DNA of 64,000 nucleotides from Burhinus oedicnemus (taxonomy: Eukaryota > Chordata > Aves > Charadriiformes > Burhinidae), in contig VFFE01007105.1 of NCBI GenBank assembly GCA_008921705.1, positions 84,520-148,519 of the forward strand, in the 5' to 3' direction. This document shows positions 24,631 to 36,292 of this stretch, piece after piece. The translations under genes were made by a program, and so were the position numbers. The notes beneath the pieces are model-generated. The model saw only the letters and a program-made list of their open reading frames with translations, was not told the origin of the DNA and made no database searches. Each line of letters starts with the position of its first letter. The first letter of the stretch is position 1.

Positions 24631-25010
24631 ATTATTATATAGTTGACATTGGAAAAAGAAGGAGATGTTCACTGTCTAATGGGGTCTTTTAACCATGTGC
24701 ACTTAGTCAATAGGTGAGTAGATGTTGCTGCTTGTATCTATCTACCGTACCCAGTTACTACGTGTGAACAAGTGTATTTCTCCCCAGTGTTGTGGGTTCT
24801 GCCTGTCGTGACACGATGACGGAAAGGTAGGGACTACGTCAGTCGCAACACGAGCTTTCTTCTGTACAGTGTAGAGAGGAAACCTGGAACGATCCGAAGC
24901 ACCGCTTGTAACTACATTTGTTCAAAAAATGTCATCTTAATCCCAAACTGTTGACACTTTATGCATGTGGTAATAATTAAAAGAAAAAAAAAATAATAAA
25001 GATTTTAAGA
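24630..25010 (+). other. 3'-UTR-like terminal segment on the plus strand
   Basis: This segment differs from its surroundings: balanced composition, no homopolymers except near its end, and TTGACACTTTATGCATGTGG followed by an A-rich stretch and AATAAA at 24995-25000. GT/T-rich sequence (TTCGGCTTTTTGTC) follows. That pattern is typical of a conserved 3' UTR end. The only plus-strand gene upstream is WASF3-like, so it could be a distal polyadenylation site (~9.7-kb UTR) or the end of an unrecognised non-coding transcript. Confidence 0.35.
24995..25000 (+). terminator. candidate distal polyadenylation signal AATAAA
   Basis: AATAAA preceded by an A-rich tract and followed by a T/G-rich region within 50 bases, a better arrangement than the proximal signal at 17111. 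Confidence 0.4.
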
Positions 25011-25544
25011 GGTTAAAGTAGATTTGGGTTCGGCTTTTTGTCAGCTTGCCCTCGCTGGGTCCCTTTGCTGTGAGTTATGAGCCCTGTGATACTCCCTTCT
25101 CTATCAGGGCACAAGAAGCAGCGGCAGAAAGCTGTGATATCTCTATAACCCTTCATTTGGAGAAACCAGCTCTCAAAAATCAATTAATTCCCGTGGGTAT
25201 TTAATCCCTGACCGCCTGGGTAATCAGAGGGCAGAGGATGGCTTGCTGATGGAAAAGTCTCCATCCTTTTGCGTGGAGGCTCCGAGCGGCAGGAGCCGTT
25301 CCTTCCCAACCCGTACAATCGATGTCTCGAGCAGTTCTTATCCTCAACCGGCTCATCGCCATCCAAGTGGAAACACGGACCCCGGGTGAGGGAAAGCAGA
25401 GACCTGTACTAGACTCGCTTCAGCTGAAATAAAAACACAGACACGCACAGTATGGCACATACCTGGGACAGGAGCCCAGATCTTCAAATGTTTTAATTTT
25501 ACCCCCCCATACTCCCTATTTTTGGATATCCTCTTGACAAATCA

Positions 25545-25600
25545 CTTTAGCAGTTTTATTTACAGTAATAAAAATAAATTACTCTTACAGATGAATGTAT
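25545..25600 (-). terminator. cluster of minus-strand polyadenylation-like signals
   Basis: On the minus strand the sequence reads AATTTATTTTTATTACTG, then TAAATAAAACTGC, giving an AATAAA hexamer, with a long AT-rich region upstream (TATAATATTATACATTC). It resembles the end of a minus-strand 3' UTR, but no coding exon for it was found. Confidence 0.3.
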
Positions 25601-28600
25601 AATATTATACACAATAGAGATACAGTGCAATAACAGCATTGATTTGTTTTCACTCGTTCATAAAGTGCATTGAAGGGGCTTGATTTAACCATAATTGAAT
25701 GATAACTGTACATTTTTCTTTGAGATCAACTTTCCCAGTCAAGTTAAAAGGCTCATGAAAACACATCAAAATAAGTTGCTGTCCTGATTGCTGTGAAATG
25801 GCCTCGTTCCTGGGGAAGCGGATAGGATGGGAGGCAGGATTGGGAATGGGGACGATCGACTCCCACTCTGTCCCTCTGCGCTGCCGAAGGCGGCTCCGAC
25901 AGACGCTGCCCAAAGCCTGGCCAGGCTGGTCTGGGTTTCAGAGCCGCAGGAGGGCAACTGCAGGGCTGTGCTGGTGACCGCAGACCAGGATCTGGCCCTG
26001 GGCCACCCCAGTCTGGCTCAGTCTCTTGCTGAGCTTTGCCACCAGAAACTCATCCCTCCCTCCGAGCTAGAGGATTTGCTCTCTAGGGAGGATGCTCTTT
26101 ATCCTGCCTGGGGCCTGACTCTGACCTGGTCACAAGGGACATCAGAAACGAGCCCAGTCCTTATCGCTCTCTCCGTGGGGGAGAGGAAAGGCAAGGCAGA
26201 GCCAAGAGGCCAGGCTGCAGCAGACTCGAAAGGACGCCGGCTCTGCCAGCAGCGGCCAGCACTACATCTCATCCTTAGCCAGATACTGTCCAGTTGGAAA
26301 AGAGCTTTTGCTGGGACAAGCCAGATGTTTTCCAACTCCCAGATCCTGCAATAAGGTCATAAACCTGTGCTTGTGATTTCAACGTCTGTTGACACGATGT
26401 GCTGCCCTGCCCGCTGCAGCGTGCTTGAATTGTGAAGGAATAACCTTGGTTTAGACACAATTACGCTTGACATGGAGCAGAATTTGTGAAGGCAACTATT
26501 ACCCTTGGAGTTGGAGACAATTTATTCACATCCCTCAAAGTCAGGGACAAAAGAGCTTTGGACCATCCGTTCCGATTTGGTTCTTCTCTACGGAAAATCC
26601 ATTTTACCTCTATAATGCTCTGTATTGCAGAGTTTTCCAACAGGAATGGGAAAGCTCCATTCCCAGGGTTGCAGGGACAGCGGGAAGGGCGTCTCTCAGG
26701 GGATTTTGCAGCAGGCAACTGCGTTTTTAACAGAAAAAGTACAAATGGTACAAGTGAAGCTGTCAGCTGTACGGCAGCATGACGGCCTCACCGAGAGAAA
26801 AGGTTCTGCATGAATGAAAGGCGTTACAAGGAAATACCATGTACATTGAACAATTATTCCTGACAGTTAAAAGTGAACTGTTAATTAATTGTTAACAATT
26901 AAGTGAGTTGTCAATGCTGGTCAATACAATACAAGTGATTACCAAGATCAATGGCTTTATAGAGACCTCCCACACCCCAAATTTGATGCTTCTGCAAGAA
27001 AGAGGTACTTCATCACCTACTGAGAACAGTAATGGTTTCTTGGGTTCTTATTCAAAGTTCAATGAAAACTCTGTGCTCGAGATGAACGAATTGCGGCTGC
27101 CGCATCAGGACTGAGACCCTCAAGATATTTACTGCTGGTTACTGAAATGAAGTCGGCTAAAAAGAGATGTTTTCATTGCTCAAAGTCCCAAACTGAACAA
27201 AATGGAAAGGAAAAAAAACCTAAGCAACTTTGTTGGTAGAGACTACACATTTTATTATCTTTTTTCTTTTTTTTTTTTTTTTTAATTTCTCAGTTGAAAC
27301 ACGCTGGGACAGGGACAAGGGCTTGTTGTAAATGCACAAGCTCACACCCACCACTAGCACATCTCCACGAAACTCAGGGCGTTCGTGCAGCTGTGGTTAT
27401 GTCCCATCCAACGGTGTCCCTGCCCTTTTCACAGTATATTCGAGGAATGTTGTCTCTTTCTTTCTCCTCCTCGCCCTTTCCTCATCCCTTCGACTAAAAC
27501 AGCTGACCAGCGGCACAGAAAGCATTTCAGACCTATACTCTGCTTGCCACCAACGCATGGTAGAAAAGCCAAAGGCAAGCAGAAACCTGTAAATAAATCA
27601 ACCAAATAAGCAGCGGATTCATTTCCCTGGCTACGCTGATCTCTGCCATAAGCTTGGGCCTGGTTAGATACCACCTGTAATTGCTCCGGGCCAATTTTCT
27701 GCTTGTTTCTGCTGCTGTGAATCTAGAGCACCTCCTGCAGGGTCCAGAAGTGATGCGAGTGTAAGCAGGGCCAGGCTCTGGCTCCTTCATCTTTTACCAA
27801 AAGCTACTTGCAAAGCTCCGTTTTTGAAGGTACAATGGCAAGATCTGGGCCATTTGCCAGGGTGAGGACATGGAGGTCTTCCCAACTAAAAGCCGACCAG
27901 CCCTCTCCAAGCAGGTCCAGTTTCCAGCTGGAGTGGCCACAGAGGCTCAGTGGAAATCGAAGGACACCTGCAAACTGCCACCAGCTAAAGACCTTGTGCT
28001 TTGCAGAACTACCACTGTCCCCTTGTACATCATCCGAAAAGCATAATCATTAAATCAATGGCTTTTGTAGACCTCAACTTTTCTAATGACTTGTGACATA
28101 GGAATCCCAGCCAGAGGAGGCTTACCAATACATTCAAAACCAGAAAATGGAGAATGGTGGGCTGTACTCTGGTTGCTCTGTGTCCTTCTCATGAGGCCCA
28201 GGAGCTAGACAGGGGCTGCTTGGCTCTTTTCACCATGTTTCCAGATGTTTTGGATCTTCAGTGAATCCACAGAGGATTCACTGTGCTAGAAAACCCTTTC
28301 TGTTTTCCAGTGCTCCTCTTATAGTTGGTGCCCCGTCCACATGTGATATCATTACGGTCACAGGAGCTGCTCCTTGTTTATGGCAACACAACCTCATCCA
28401 AAATCAGGCCCTGTATTCTGTACTAAACACCTCCCAAAGCCAGCACTGAAGGACACCAGGGCGTTCCCACCCTGCACACAGCATTACTCGCTAGGTAAGT
28501 ATTTTGAAGTTTTAAGTTAGCTCTCCTGATGTCCAACATAAGGAGGCTCCAACATCCAAAGTCCTCACTGATGCCCAACATTGTCACTCAAAACTTTTTC

Positions 28601-29678
28601 CAGTGAAAGATTTTCTTTAGGGGAAAAAACCCACCAAAGCAAAGGTGTGGTTAAATGCTCAGAGATTTCCACAACGCAATGCATGGCAGGTGGACTCATA
28701 TTTGCTTATCTTCTTCCTTGCTTCTTCTTGTTTTCCCTTCTTTCTACTGAAAAAAAAAAAAGGAGAGGGAAAACAGCAAAGGAAAAAACATCTAGAAAAA
28801 TGCATAATTTTTTATAGGGGAAAGACTGCAAAAATGCCAATTTATCAAAACACTGTTTAGAGGTGATTTCTTGAGACTTTTCCTGAAGCCTATCAAGTGT
28901 TTTTAGCAACTTCTATGGCCACCTTTAACAGTCTCCGAGAGAGAGGTCCTAGACCACCACTCGAAAAAAAATTAGATGGGCATTTTGTACTAAATCTGAG
29001 CACACAATTTACTTGCACCGCATCTTGACACCGACTGTGAGTTGGATCAGTGCAGCAGAATAAAAGTGCAAGGTCCTTAGTGCAAGGACCAGGATTTAGG
29101 CAGCAGTTTGCCTTCCACGAAGTTGGTGTAAATGCATTTTGGCAAGTACCGAGCATTTCGGTGAGGACATCGCCACCTCCTCTCTGACTCAGCTGTCTGG
29201 TAGGGATGGTATCCTCGGCTTTAGCTCCTCACATCCCAAGTCTTCCTCCTACTGCTGTGGAGGGCCACCGGAAAAATTATTTTCCGTTGACCCTTGTATG
29301 CCTTTGTCAAAGCTGATCAATGGATCCATCCAACTGAGAGAAGTTTCAAGTATACAATGAAACTCTAAAAAGAACATTGCTAAAATCAAAATCTTCAGCA
29401 ATAGGGAATGGACTGGAAAGCCAAGAAAATGCAACTTTTTTCATGTCAAGGTTTCTCTAGAGCTGATTAGTTAATCTACATTTCATTTAAAGATACAAAA
29501 TGAGCCGCCCAGAGAAACGAATACTGTCTTCTAGATCAGGTTGTATAAAAACATTTCAAAATGGTCACAAAGTTTCAAAAATGGTTTAAACTAACTCTGT
29601 CTTGAGTTTTCACACTGAGGAACTGCAGGGACCTGGCTGCACTTAGAGAAACAAGAAGAAATAAATGAGCAGAATGTT

Positions 29679-29693
29679 TATATATATATATAT
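29679..29693. repeat. TA dinucleotide repeat
   Basis: About seven uninterrupted TA units in an AT-rich patch. Confidence 0.85.
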
Positions 29694-30874
29694 TACTCTT
29701 TCTTATATATGTATTTACTTTTAAATCTATGCTGATTCAACATTGTGCCTACTGCCCATTGCTCAAGGTATTCAAAACAGAAAGGAAATAAAAAAAAAAA
29801 AAAGAGACTGGCCACCTTTCAAAGGTAGACAATAAGTCCAAGCCCCAGGCACACTTCGGAGATTCATAGTTTTCTCATGTGCACTTAGCTCTGAGGAGCA
29901 AGAAACTCATTGCACGGATCCAGAGAGAAAATACAGTTGTGCCCGTATCCAGCCAGAAAGTGGCTTCATACCCACTACAGCCTCAGAAAGCAAGAACGTT
30001 TCTGTCTTCCACGAAACTACGGTCAACACATGCTGAGGTTTGGTGGCGGTGGTGCCAGAACCTAGCTCCTGGTTTGAAGAGGGGCATTTCGGATGCTGGA
30101 GATCACAGCATCCTTCTCTAAAGGAGAGCAACGCGTTTGGGACACCAGGCTCAGCTGGTGGGGAGGGTCTTCTGCTGCGACCACCGAGCTGTTCCCATGC
30201 CAGGTGCCGGAGCAGCATCCACCACCTCTGCCCTAAGCCACCCTAGGTGTTTCACCCCAAGCCCTGCCACCTCTCTGAAGGTTGCTTGGTTTCTCGCTTG
30301 CTTTTTAAGTGAATGCACTATTCCACTTCTCGGCCAAAAGAAAGCACAAGATAAAGGACACTTCATCATGGTCTCACCAACACCACAAAGCACATGAGAC
30401 AGTAGAGGAATGTAAGGGTACCATAGCTTCTCTAATGAAGCAAGTTAAACTGGTAGCATCCGGAATAACACCAGGACACACGTGTGATTACAGAGGCTTC
30501 CCTCTAGGGGACCCCAGCAAGCCCGGACCCGTCTTTGGATGAAAATCCCACCCCATGGAAACGAGCAGCCTGGAAGGGAGTGCAGCCGGGGGAGCGCAGC
30601 CCCCCATGGCCCCAAATCAGGCAGGAGAGCCCTTCTTCGGCTTCCCCAGAACCTTAGGGTGGGGGGCACCCACCGTGAGCCCCCCACCCTGCCCGCGGCC
30701 ACCTTTTTTTTTCTTTTTTTTTGGGGGGGGGGGGAATGCATTCCCCGGTTACCCCCATCCCTGCGACAGCCCGAAACAACGGCCGTACCCTAAAGTGCCT
30801 TTCTCCCCGCAGGTTCTCAAAGTGCTTCGCAAACGACATAGAGAGGCATCGTGTCCCCCCCCTCCCTCCGGGTC

Positions 30875-30894
30875 NNNNNNNNNNNNNNNNNNNN
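30875..30894. other. assembly gap (20 N)
   Basis: Placeholder gap between C-rich homopolymer tracts in a CpG island, a typical sequencing drop-out. Confidence 0.97.
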
Positions 30895-31223
30895 ATCCCC
30901 CCCTCTCCCCTCTCCCCCCCCACCCCCGGGCCGTGCAGAAGTGTGAAGGTCGGGGGGGGGGCTCTACCCGCATCCCCCGCCGTCAGCATCGCCCCTTCCC
31001 GCACGCAGCCCAACCCCGGGGGGGTCATCGCTTTTACCTGGCTTTAATGCTCGAGGATCAGCTTGCTTCCCCCCCTTTTTATTTTTTTGCCTTCCCAGTC
31101 CTTCCAGTCCTTGGTGTTAAGCCTCATCCCTCGGTGAGCATTGCTAATAACGTTGGCAGAGAGCTGGCATCGACTTGCACTTAATATTCCTGCCCCATTG
31201 GATCTGCTGATAAATCTCAACTC

Positions 31224-31231
31224 TGACGTCA
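31224..31231. promoter_or_regulatory. perfect palindromic CRE (TGACGTCA)
   Basis: Full-site CREB/ATF recognition sequence located at the edge of a CpG island, where functional CREs are usually found. Confidence 0.45.
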
Positions 31232-31344
31232 AAGTCTTCACTTATATTCATGATCCAAGTCTGTGAATCAGAGCCGCTGTGATCAGAATAACAACAAGGC
31301 TGGCTCCCTGCTCCACATCCACATCCACACCCGCAGGCACGAGG

Positions 31345-31415
31345 GGCCGCGCGCACCCGCACGCACCCATGCCGCGCACCCACGCGCGCACCCATGCCGC
31401 GCACCCGCCCCGCCG
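31345..31415. repeat. CpG-rich imperfect tandem repeat
   Basis: Repeats of a GCGCACCC / CGCACCCATGCC unit; the segment CGCACCCATGCCGCGCACCC occurs at 31362 and again 25 bases later. Confidence 0.7.
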
Positions 31416-33734
31416 TTCATTCATGAGCTCTCCCGCCACCCCGACGCACCTCCCCAAGGTCGGGGCCCTCCGCACCTGCGTTCTGCGGATGCGGCTTGGG
31501 TGCCAGCCAGGCCCCGGCGCCTCGCAAAGGCGGCCGGGCAAGGTTTATTTTTACCATTTGTGCCCAGGGACGCGGGGATGTGAAGGGAGGGGGGGCTGAT
31601 CCGGCGTGGCGTGGCTCGGCTCGGCTGCCCCGCTCTTCAAGGGCAATGCCCAGGCACAGCGATGCCGGTCCCCCTGCACCCCCAGGAGCCGGCAGCTGGG
31701 GGTTCTCGGAGGACCCCGTGCAACCAGGCTGGGCAAGATGCATCCCCCTGTGGGGGAGACATCGCACCCCAGAGCCTGCGTGCCGCATGGGCTTCCCTCC
31801 AGCTGGCGTAAAAGTTGGGATGAGGAGGATCGACACCTGGGAGCTTTGCGCAGGCTGCCCAGTCCAGCACCCACCCTCCTGTGCCAGGGGACCTGCCCGA
31901 GGGTGACGGGCACGGGGGTCTGTCCTCATCCCCGCACCGCAGCATCCACCCACCCCCAAGGCTTCCTTCCCGACTATTTGGGAAAGGAACTGCCTGGAAA
32001 GGAATAAATCCCAAAGGCACGATTATTTTTCCGGCCACAAATGGCTCCGTGATTCTGAGAGGGAGCAGGATCTTCAAAGCAGGGATGCTCAGCTCCCGCG
32101 TCGGCAATATTTCAGCTATACCTTTTCCCTGCTCTCCTACTGGTTTCATAACACTCCAGCTTTACTCCTTCATCCCCGTCTCTCTTCCAGGCTGTAGTTA
32201 TGCAGTGCAGCGAGCTCGATGCCGGGAAGGATTTCCAGCTCTTGATGTGCAAAGATATTTAGGTGAATATCGGTGGTTTTGGCTGAACCCAATTGTCCCA
32301 GTTAGGAGCATCTGGGTTCTTAATCAGGCCAAGCCCCATCCCAGGGGACTTGAATCGTCATCTACCTGGGGCCGCTGGCCGCGTGACTGAGCGCCGTTGT
32401 GTGCCGAGTGACATGAGCAGCATGAAAAGGGGCGGAGGAAATCTGAGCGAAGAGCTGAATGAATTCGCTCCCGCTCCCAGTAATTACGCACCGCCTGGGA
32501 ACGGGGAGGCGGGTGAGGAGCTCTGATTGACTCCCATCGGCAGCTGCTTCTGCCAGGAGGTGGGTGCAGAAGACGGGCTGGACCCAGCTGCTGCGGCAGA
32601 GGGGATGTGACGCCCCTGCGAGGTTGCTCTGCGGGGACACAGCCCACCCAGGGCCCCCAGGCTGAGACGAGTGCGGGTGGCCTCAGCCCAGGCAGGCTGA
32701 CGGGCCACGAGCAGCTGCAGGTCTGAGCAGGGACGGCCCTGCTATCCCCAACGGATCTGCCGGGGGCTGCCGTATCCCCCAGCCGGCAGATGGGAGGCTG
32801 CTGCAGCTCCAGGCCCCCAGGTCCAGCCAGCAGCGAGGCTGAGCAGGGATGGGCACGCGTAGACACACTGTGCATCCCTCCAGTAAGTGCCCTCAGACAC
32901 CCAGTTGCCCCAGTCTGGCCCTTGGATGCTCTCATCCGCAGCTGTCCCTTGCACAGACATGCACAGCCCAACGGGTCTCAGCTGACCCCAAACTCCCCGC
33001 TCTCACCAGTTGGTTGGCTTGGACCTCCCGCTCCCTCCAGCATCCAACCCCTCCTGCAGTCTCGCTCCCTGAGACACGCTCAAACACCCGGATGTCCTGG
33101 TTGATCCGCAGCCCCATGGTGCCCCTGGTAGTCCCAAACCACCCTGCTGCCTCCCTTCCCCACCTTCAGTTCCTCATCTCGACGTCCCACCACAAATTTG
33201 GTACAATCCCAGGATGCTTTTCCCACATCCTCCAGCAAGTACCGGATCCCACAGGTGTTATCTCCCTCCACTTGAGACATGTCCCCTTTCCATGCGCTCA
33301 TCGCAATGGGCTTCTTGCCCAGCAATGGGGGCTGCTTGCCCGCCTGCGACAGCCCGGGGAGGAGCAGCTCCACGTCTCCGATGAGGTTTTGGGGGGTTTC
33401 ACCACCTGGCTGTGCCACCCCCCCCCACGTGCAAGGGGTTTCAGGGCTGTGCCAACACATCTCCAGCCTCCTCTCCCTTTGGTCCCATACCGAGGAGAAC
33501 ATAAACCATCTGATGGGCTGACCACGCAACGGTGTACCTGATTATTTCCCTGTTAGCTGGGAGTCATTTTGGGATGCCCCTAGACCCGCTCAGTGCTGCC
33601 GGTGCCTGCACTGGGCACTGAGTGGCAGCGGAGGGGCTGCCAGGATTTGGCAGCTACACGGGGGCCGGCATGTCTGTCCGTCTGTCTGAAAGGGGAAATT
33701 GTGCCGGGGCAGCCAGGGCTGCTGGGGCACACCA

Positions 33735-34085
33735 GGAGTGTCATGGTTTCCTTAAGTCACCGGTGACAAAAATGACATTATCTGGCCATTTTTAAACCAA
33801 GGCACGCCGCCTCCAGAGCTGCCCCGACTGCAAGTGGCGTTGCATCTGTGAGGACGCGCCACTGCGCATCGTATCTGTAATATTTGAACATCTGCCTTTT
33901 GTAGCTGCATGTAACGGTCCGAGCTCCCCGGGTATCTGCAAGAACATTTTGACAATATATTAAGTATGCTTTATCTATATGCAAATTACAGACGCCGTAG
34001 CGAGGAGTAGTAAAAATCCAAGCTAATCGAAGTCACCAGCAAAAGCCTGATGCTGTAATTACCCAGCGAGAGGCCAGCAGCCTCA
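33735..34085. promoter_or_regulatory. candidate enhancer with POU octamer
   Basis: A 350-bp island of balanced, non-repetitive sequence inside GC-rich DNA. It has a perfect octamer ATGCAAAT in TATATGCAAATTACAG (33977-33992), homeodomain-type TAATTA in GCTGTAATTACCC near 34055, and the palindrome TCACCGGTGA at 33757-33766. Such density of developmental factor sites is typical of conserved enhancers. Not tested by alignment. Confidence 0.35.
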
Positions 34086-35248
34086 CCTGGGAATGTCGTT
34101 CAGCAAGGAGAAGGCTTTCCCTCATCATTTCCCATCTTCATTTCTCATCTTCCTCCTTGGCTTTCGGCCCCTGGGAGGAAGCTCAGTGCTAAACACCACG
34201 CAGGGTCCTCCCTGCGCACTGCCCCTTGGCCATGCAGGGTGCCAAGCCGGCTGCCAACCCTCAGCAGGGCTTGACCTGGGTCTCATCCCGCCTTAGAAAT
34301 TGTGCTTTTTCGGTTAAAAACCAACGTGGCTGCCTGGCAGGCAGGAGATGAATTTGGGAGCCACCAAATCTCTATCCCCGTCTCTGCGTTGCTTCACGGC
34401 AGCTATTTCTACAGCCGGGCCTTCATGGGGATTAATTAGGTGGTCCTAAGAAGGAGCTAACGAATGCCTGGGTGGGTTGCAGGGTGGCCATCACTAATGA
34501 CGTGGCCATCCAAGGCAGAGCCCACCCATAACAAGTCTGCAGAAGGGCTGATGCTTAACAGACGTAACGGGTGGTACAGGGCTCATCCAAGAGGAATAAC
34601 TCCGATGCCAATAACCTGCAAAAGCGGACGGACTGGCAGCATTTTCACCTCTGTGCGTTGGTTTTGCCAACAGCAACCAGAATGTCCTGAACACCACAGG
34701 TGACCGAGCCAGTGGGCAGCCAGGTTTAGTTGCCCTGGGCTACGCGGCAAGCCCTGTGCCAACGCCGGCAGCCGGTAATGCCACGGGGCTTCGCAGGCGC
34801 TGCCCCGGCTCCGCAGCCGTGCGGGGAGCCCATCTGGGCATCCTCTGCTATCCATCATGGGCTGTAATAAAACCACGCCTGGGACGCATTTGATAAAATA
34901 GATGTGATGCAATTCTCCATCTTTTTTTTTTTTTTTCTCTAAAAGCATTAAAATCAGCTTTATTTCTTTTCCTTGGGGAAACATCATTACCTCCCTGCAT
35001 CACATGAGATTTTCCTATCCTAGCTCCTGCTCCTGCCAGGGCATCCCGCAGCCGAGCCGGCAAACCCGTGAGCTTGTTGCCTTGAGACCCCCTCAAGACT
35101 TGCGTGCAAAGCCGCACCGCTGGAAATTCATCCCCGTATTTATACCGGCATCTTTTCCGCAGCGAGCGGACGCAGCCTTATTTCAGTGCCTCTGTTGTTC
35201 CCTATTACTCCAACGGTGCTTGAAGAGCTATAAGAAGGAAAAGCGTGG

Positions 35249-35258
35249 CTATAATTAG
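35249..35258. promoter_or_regulatory. perfect MEF2 consensus site
   Basis: CTATAATTAG fits the MEF2 consensus YTAWWWWTAR exactly and lies in a small AT-balanced patch, followed by GACTAATCAG. A single site is weak evidence of function. Confidence 0.3.
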
Positions 35259-36181
35259 CAGTGCTGACTAATCAGGGTGGCAAACGAGCGTGCTGCGCCC
35301 GCCAGCCTCCCTAAAACGGGGCCGTCGGGGGCCACGCACCGCTGGAGAGCGCGTCAAGTCCTACATTCAAAGGCTTTGCATAATCTTCGCGCATACGGGG
35401 TGGAAATTAGGCCATTTTCTCACCGCTGCTGCTGCCGGAGAGCGGGGACTTCTCCAGACGCTGCTTCGGCTGCCGGGCTCGAGCCTCCCAGCCCGGCAGG
35501 AGGAAGGACCAGGGCTCCATGATGACTTTGGGGGTTGAGATGCCGATGTCAAACCCAGGCGGCAGAGGAGGTGGAGGCAGGCAGGAGTCCTGCTTATAAA
35601 ATCACCCGGCTTTGCTGAAAAACAGTTGATTTGGCTGAAAAACCTCTCTCCTGGGTAGCTGGAATGGACCTGTTTGAGGGCCCAGCTTGCAGAAGCGACC
35701 TCGGCCATCCCGCCCACAACAGCACCGTTGCAACCTTATTTGTACCTCTCGGAGAGCTATGGATGGGCGGATGGCTTTTGCAGCACTGGGAAACACAGGT
35801 CCCAGCCTGCCCCACGCTGCCGAGATGCGCGAGACCTTCCCGCACCAAGAAGAGATAGCTCCGGGTTGTCCCGTGTGGAGACGGTGGGGACGCCGTGTCT
35901 CGCTGCACCGTTGCAATTAGACACCCAGCTGCTGCGAGCGCTCCCCTGTTTAGCGGCGGTTTCGGAGGGATGCGGGTACCGAGGGGACGCGGGGTGGTTG
36001 GCAGCAGGGACACCGAGTGCGCTGCAGCCCGGCTCGCACGCAACCGCTGCGGCGGCAGGTCTGCCCCGGGAGGCTGTTGGGGTTCCCATCGGTGGGGACG
36101 GGCTCGGCCACGCTCTGGCAGAAGGTCTGGGCTCCCAGGGCCACCCCTGCTTGGGGACAGCCTGCATCCCTGCATCCCGCT

Positions 36182-36292
36182 GGCACCCGCACAGGGACAG
36201 GACTCTATTGCCACGTGCACGGGGACGGGACCCCACTGGTGCATGCACAGGGACAGGACCCAAATGGCACCCGCACGGGGACAGGTCCCCCA
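36182..36292. repeat. minisatellite, ~28-bp unit, four copies
   Basis: Four tandem imperfect copies of a unit like GGCACCCGCACAGGGACAGG followed by a short variable part. Confidence 0.7.

Larger units (their letters stand above)
25010..30540. other. intergenic DNA, possible minus-strand non-coding transcript
   Basis: No protein-coding exon was recognised on either strand. Its left edge (25500-25640) has several AATAAA motifs on the minus strand, while its right edge abuts a CpG island. It contains a TA dinucleotide run at 29679-29693 and scattered A or T runs. Minus-strand open frames here are all short and show no membrane segments, so an intact GPR12-type receptor is not present. Confidence 0.5.
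30550..31560. promoter_or_regulatory. CpG island with candidate promoter core
   Basis: About 1 kb of dense CpG and G/C homopolymers, including a 20-N gap. Between 31140 and 31290 the texture changes to balanced sequence with a perfect cAMP-response element, TGACGTCA (31224-31231). Reading on the minus strand, a CCAAT box follows (complement of 31197-31201). No coding first exon is recognisable on either side. It may drive a non-coding RNA or be an orphan island. Confidence 0.4.

Noticed and set aside
31144..31404. Possible coding exon MNISEDFDVRVEIYQQIQWG on the minus strand in the CpG island
   Set aside because: No clear donor follows and the peptide matches no family I know; the sequence character fits a regulatory element better.
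32849..33541. 230-codon plus-strand open frame
   Set aside because: Pro/Ser/His/Leu-rich low-complexity translation with no family resemblance.
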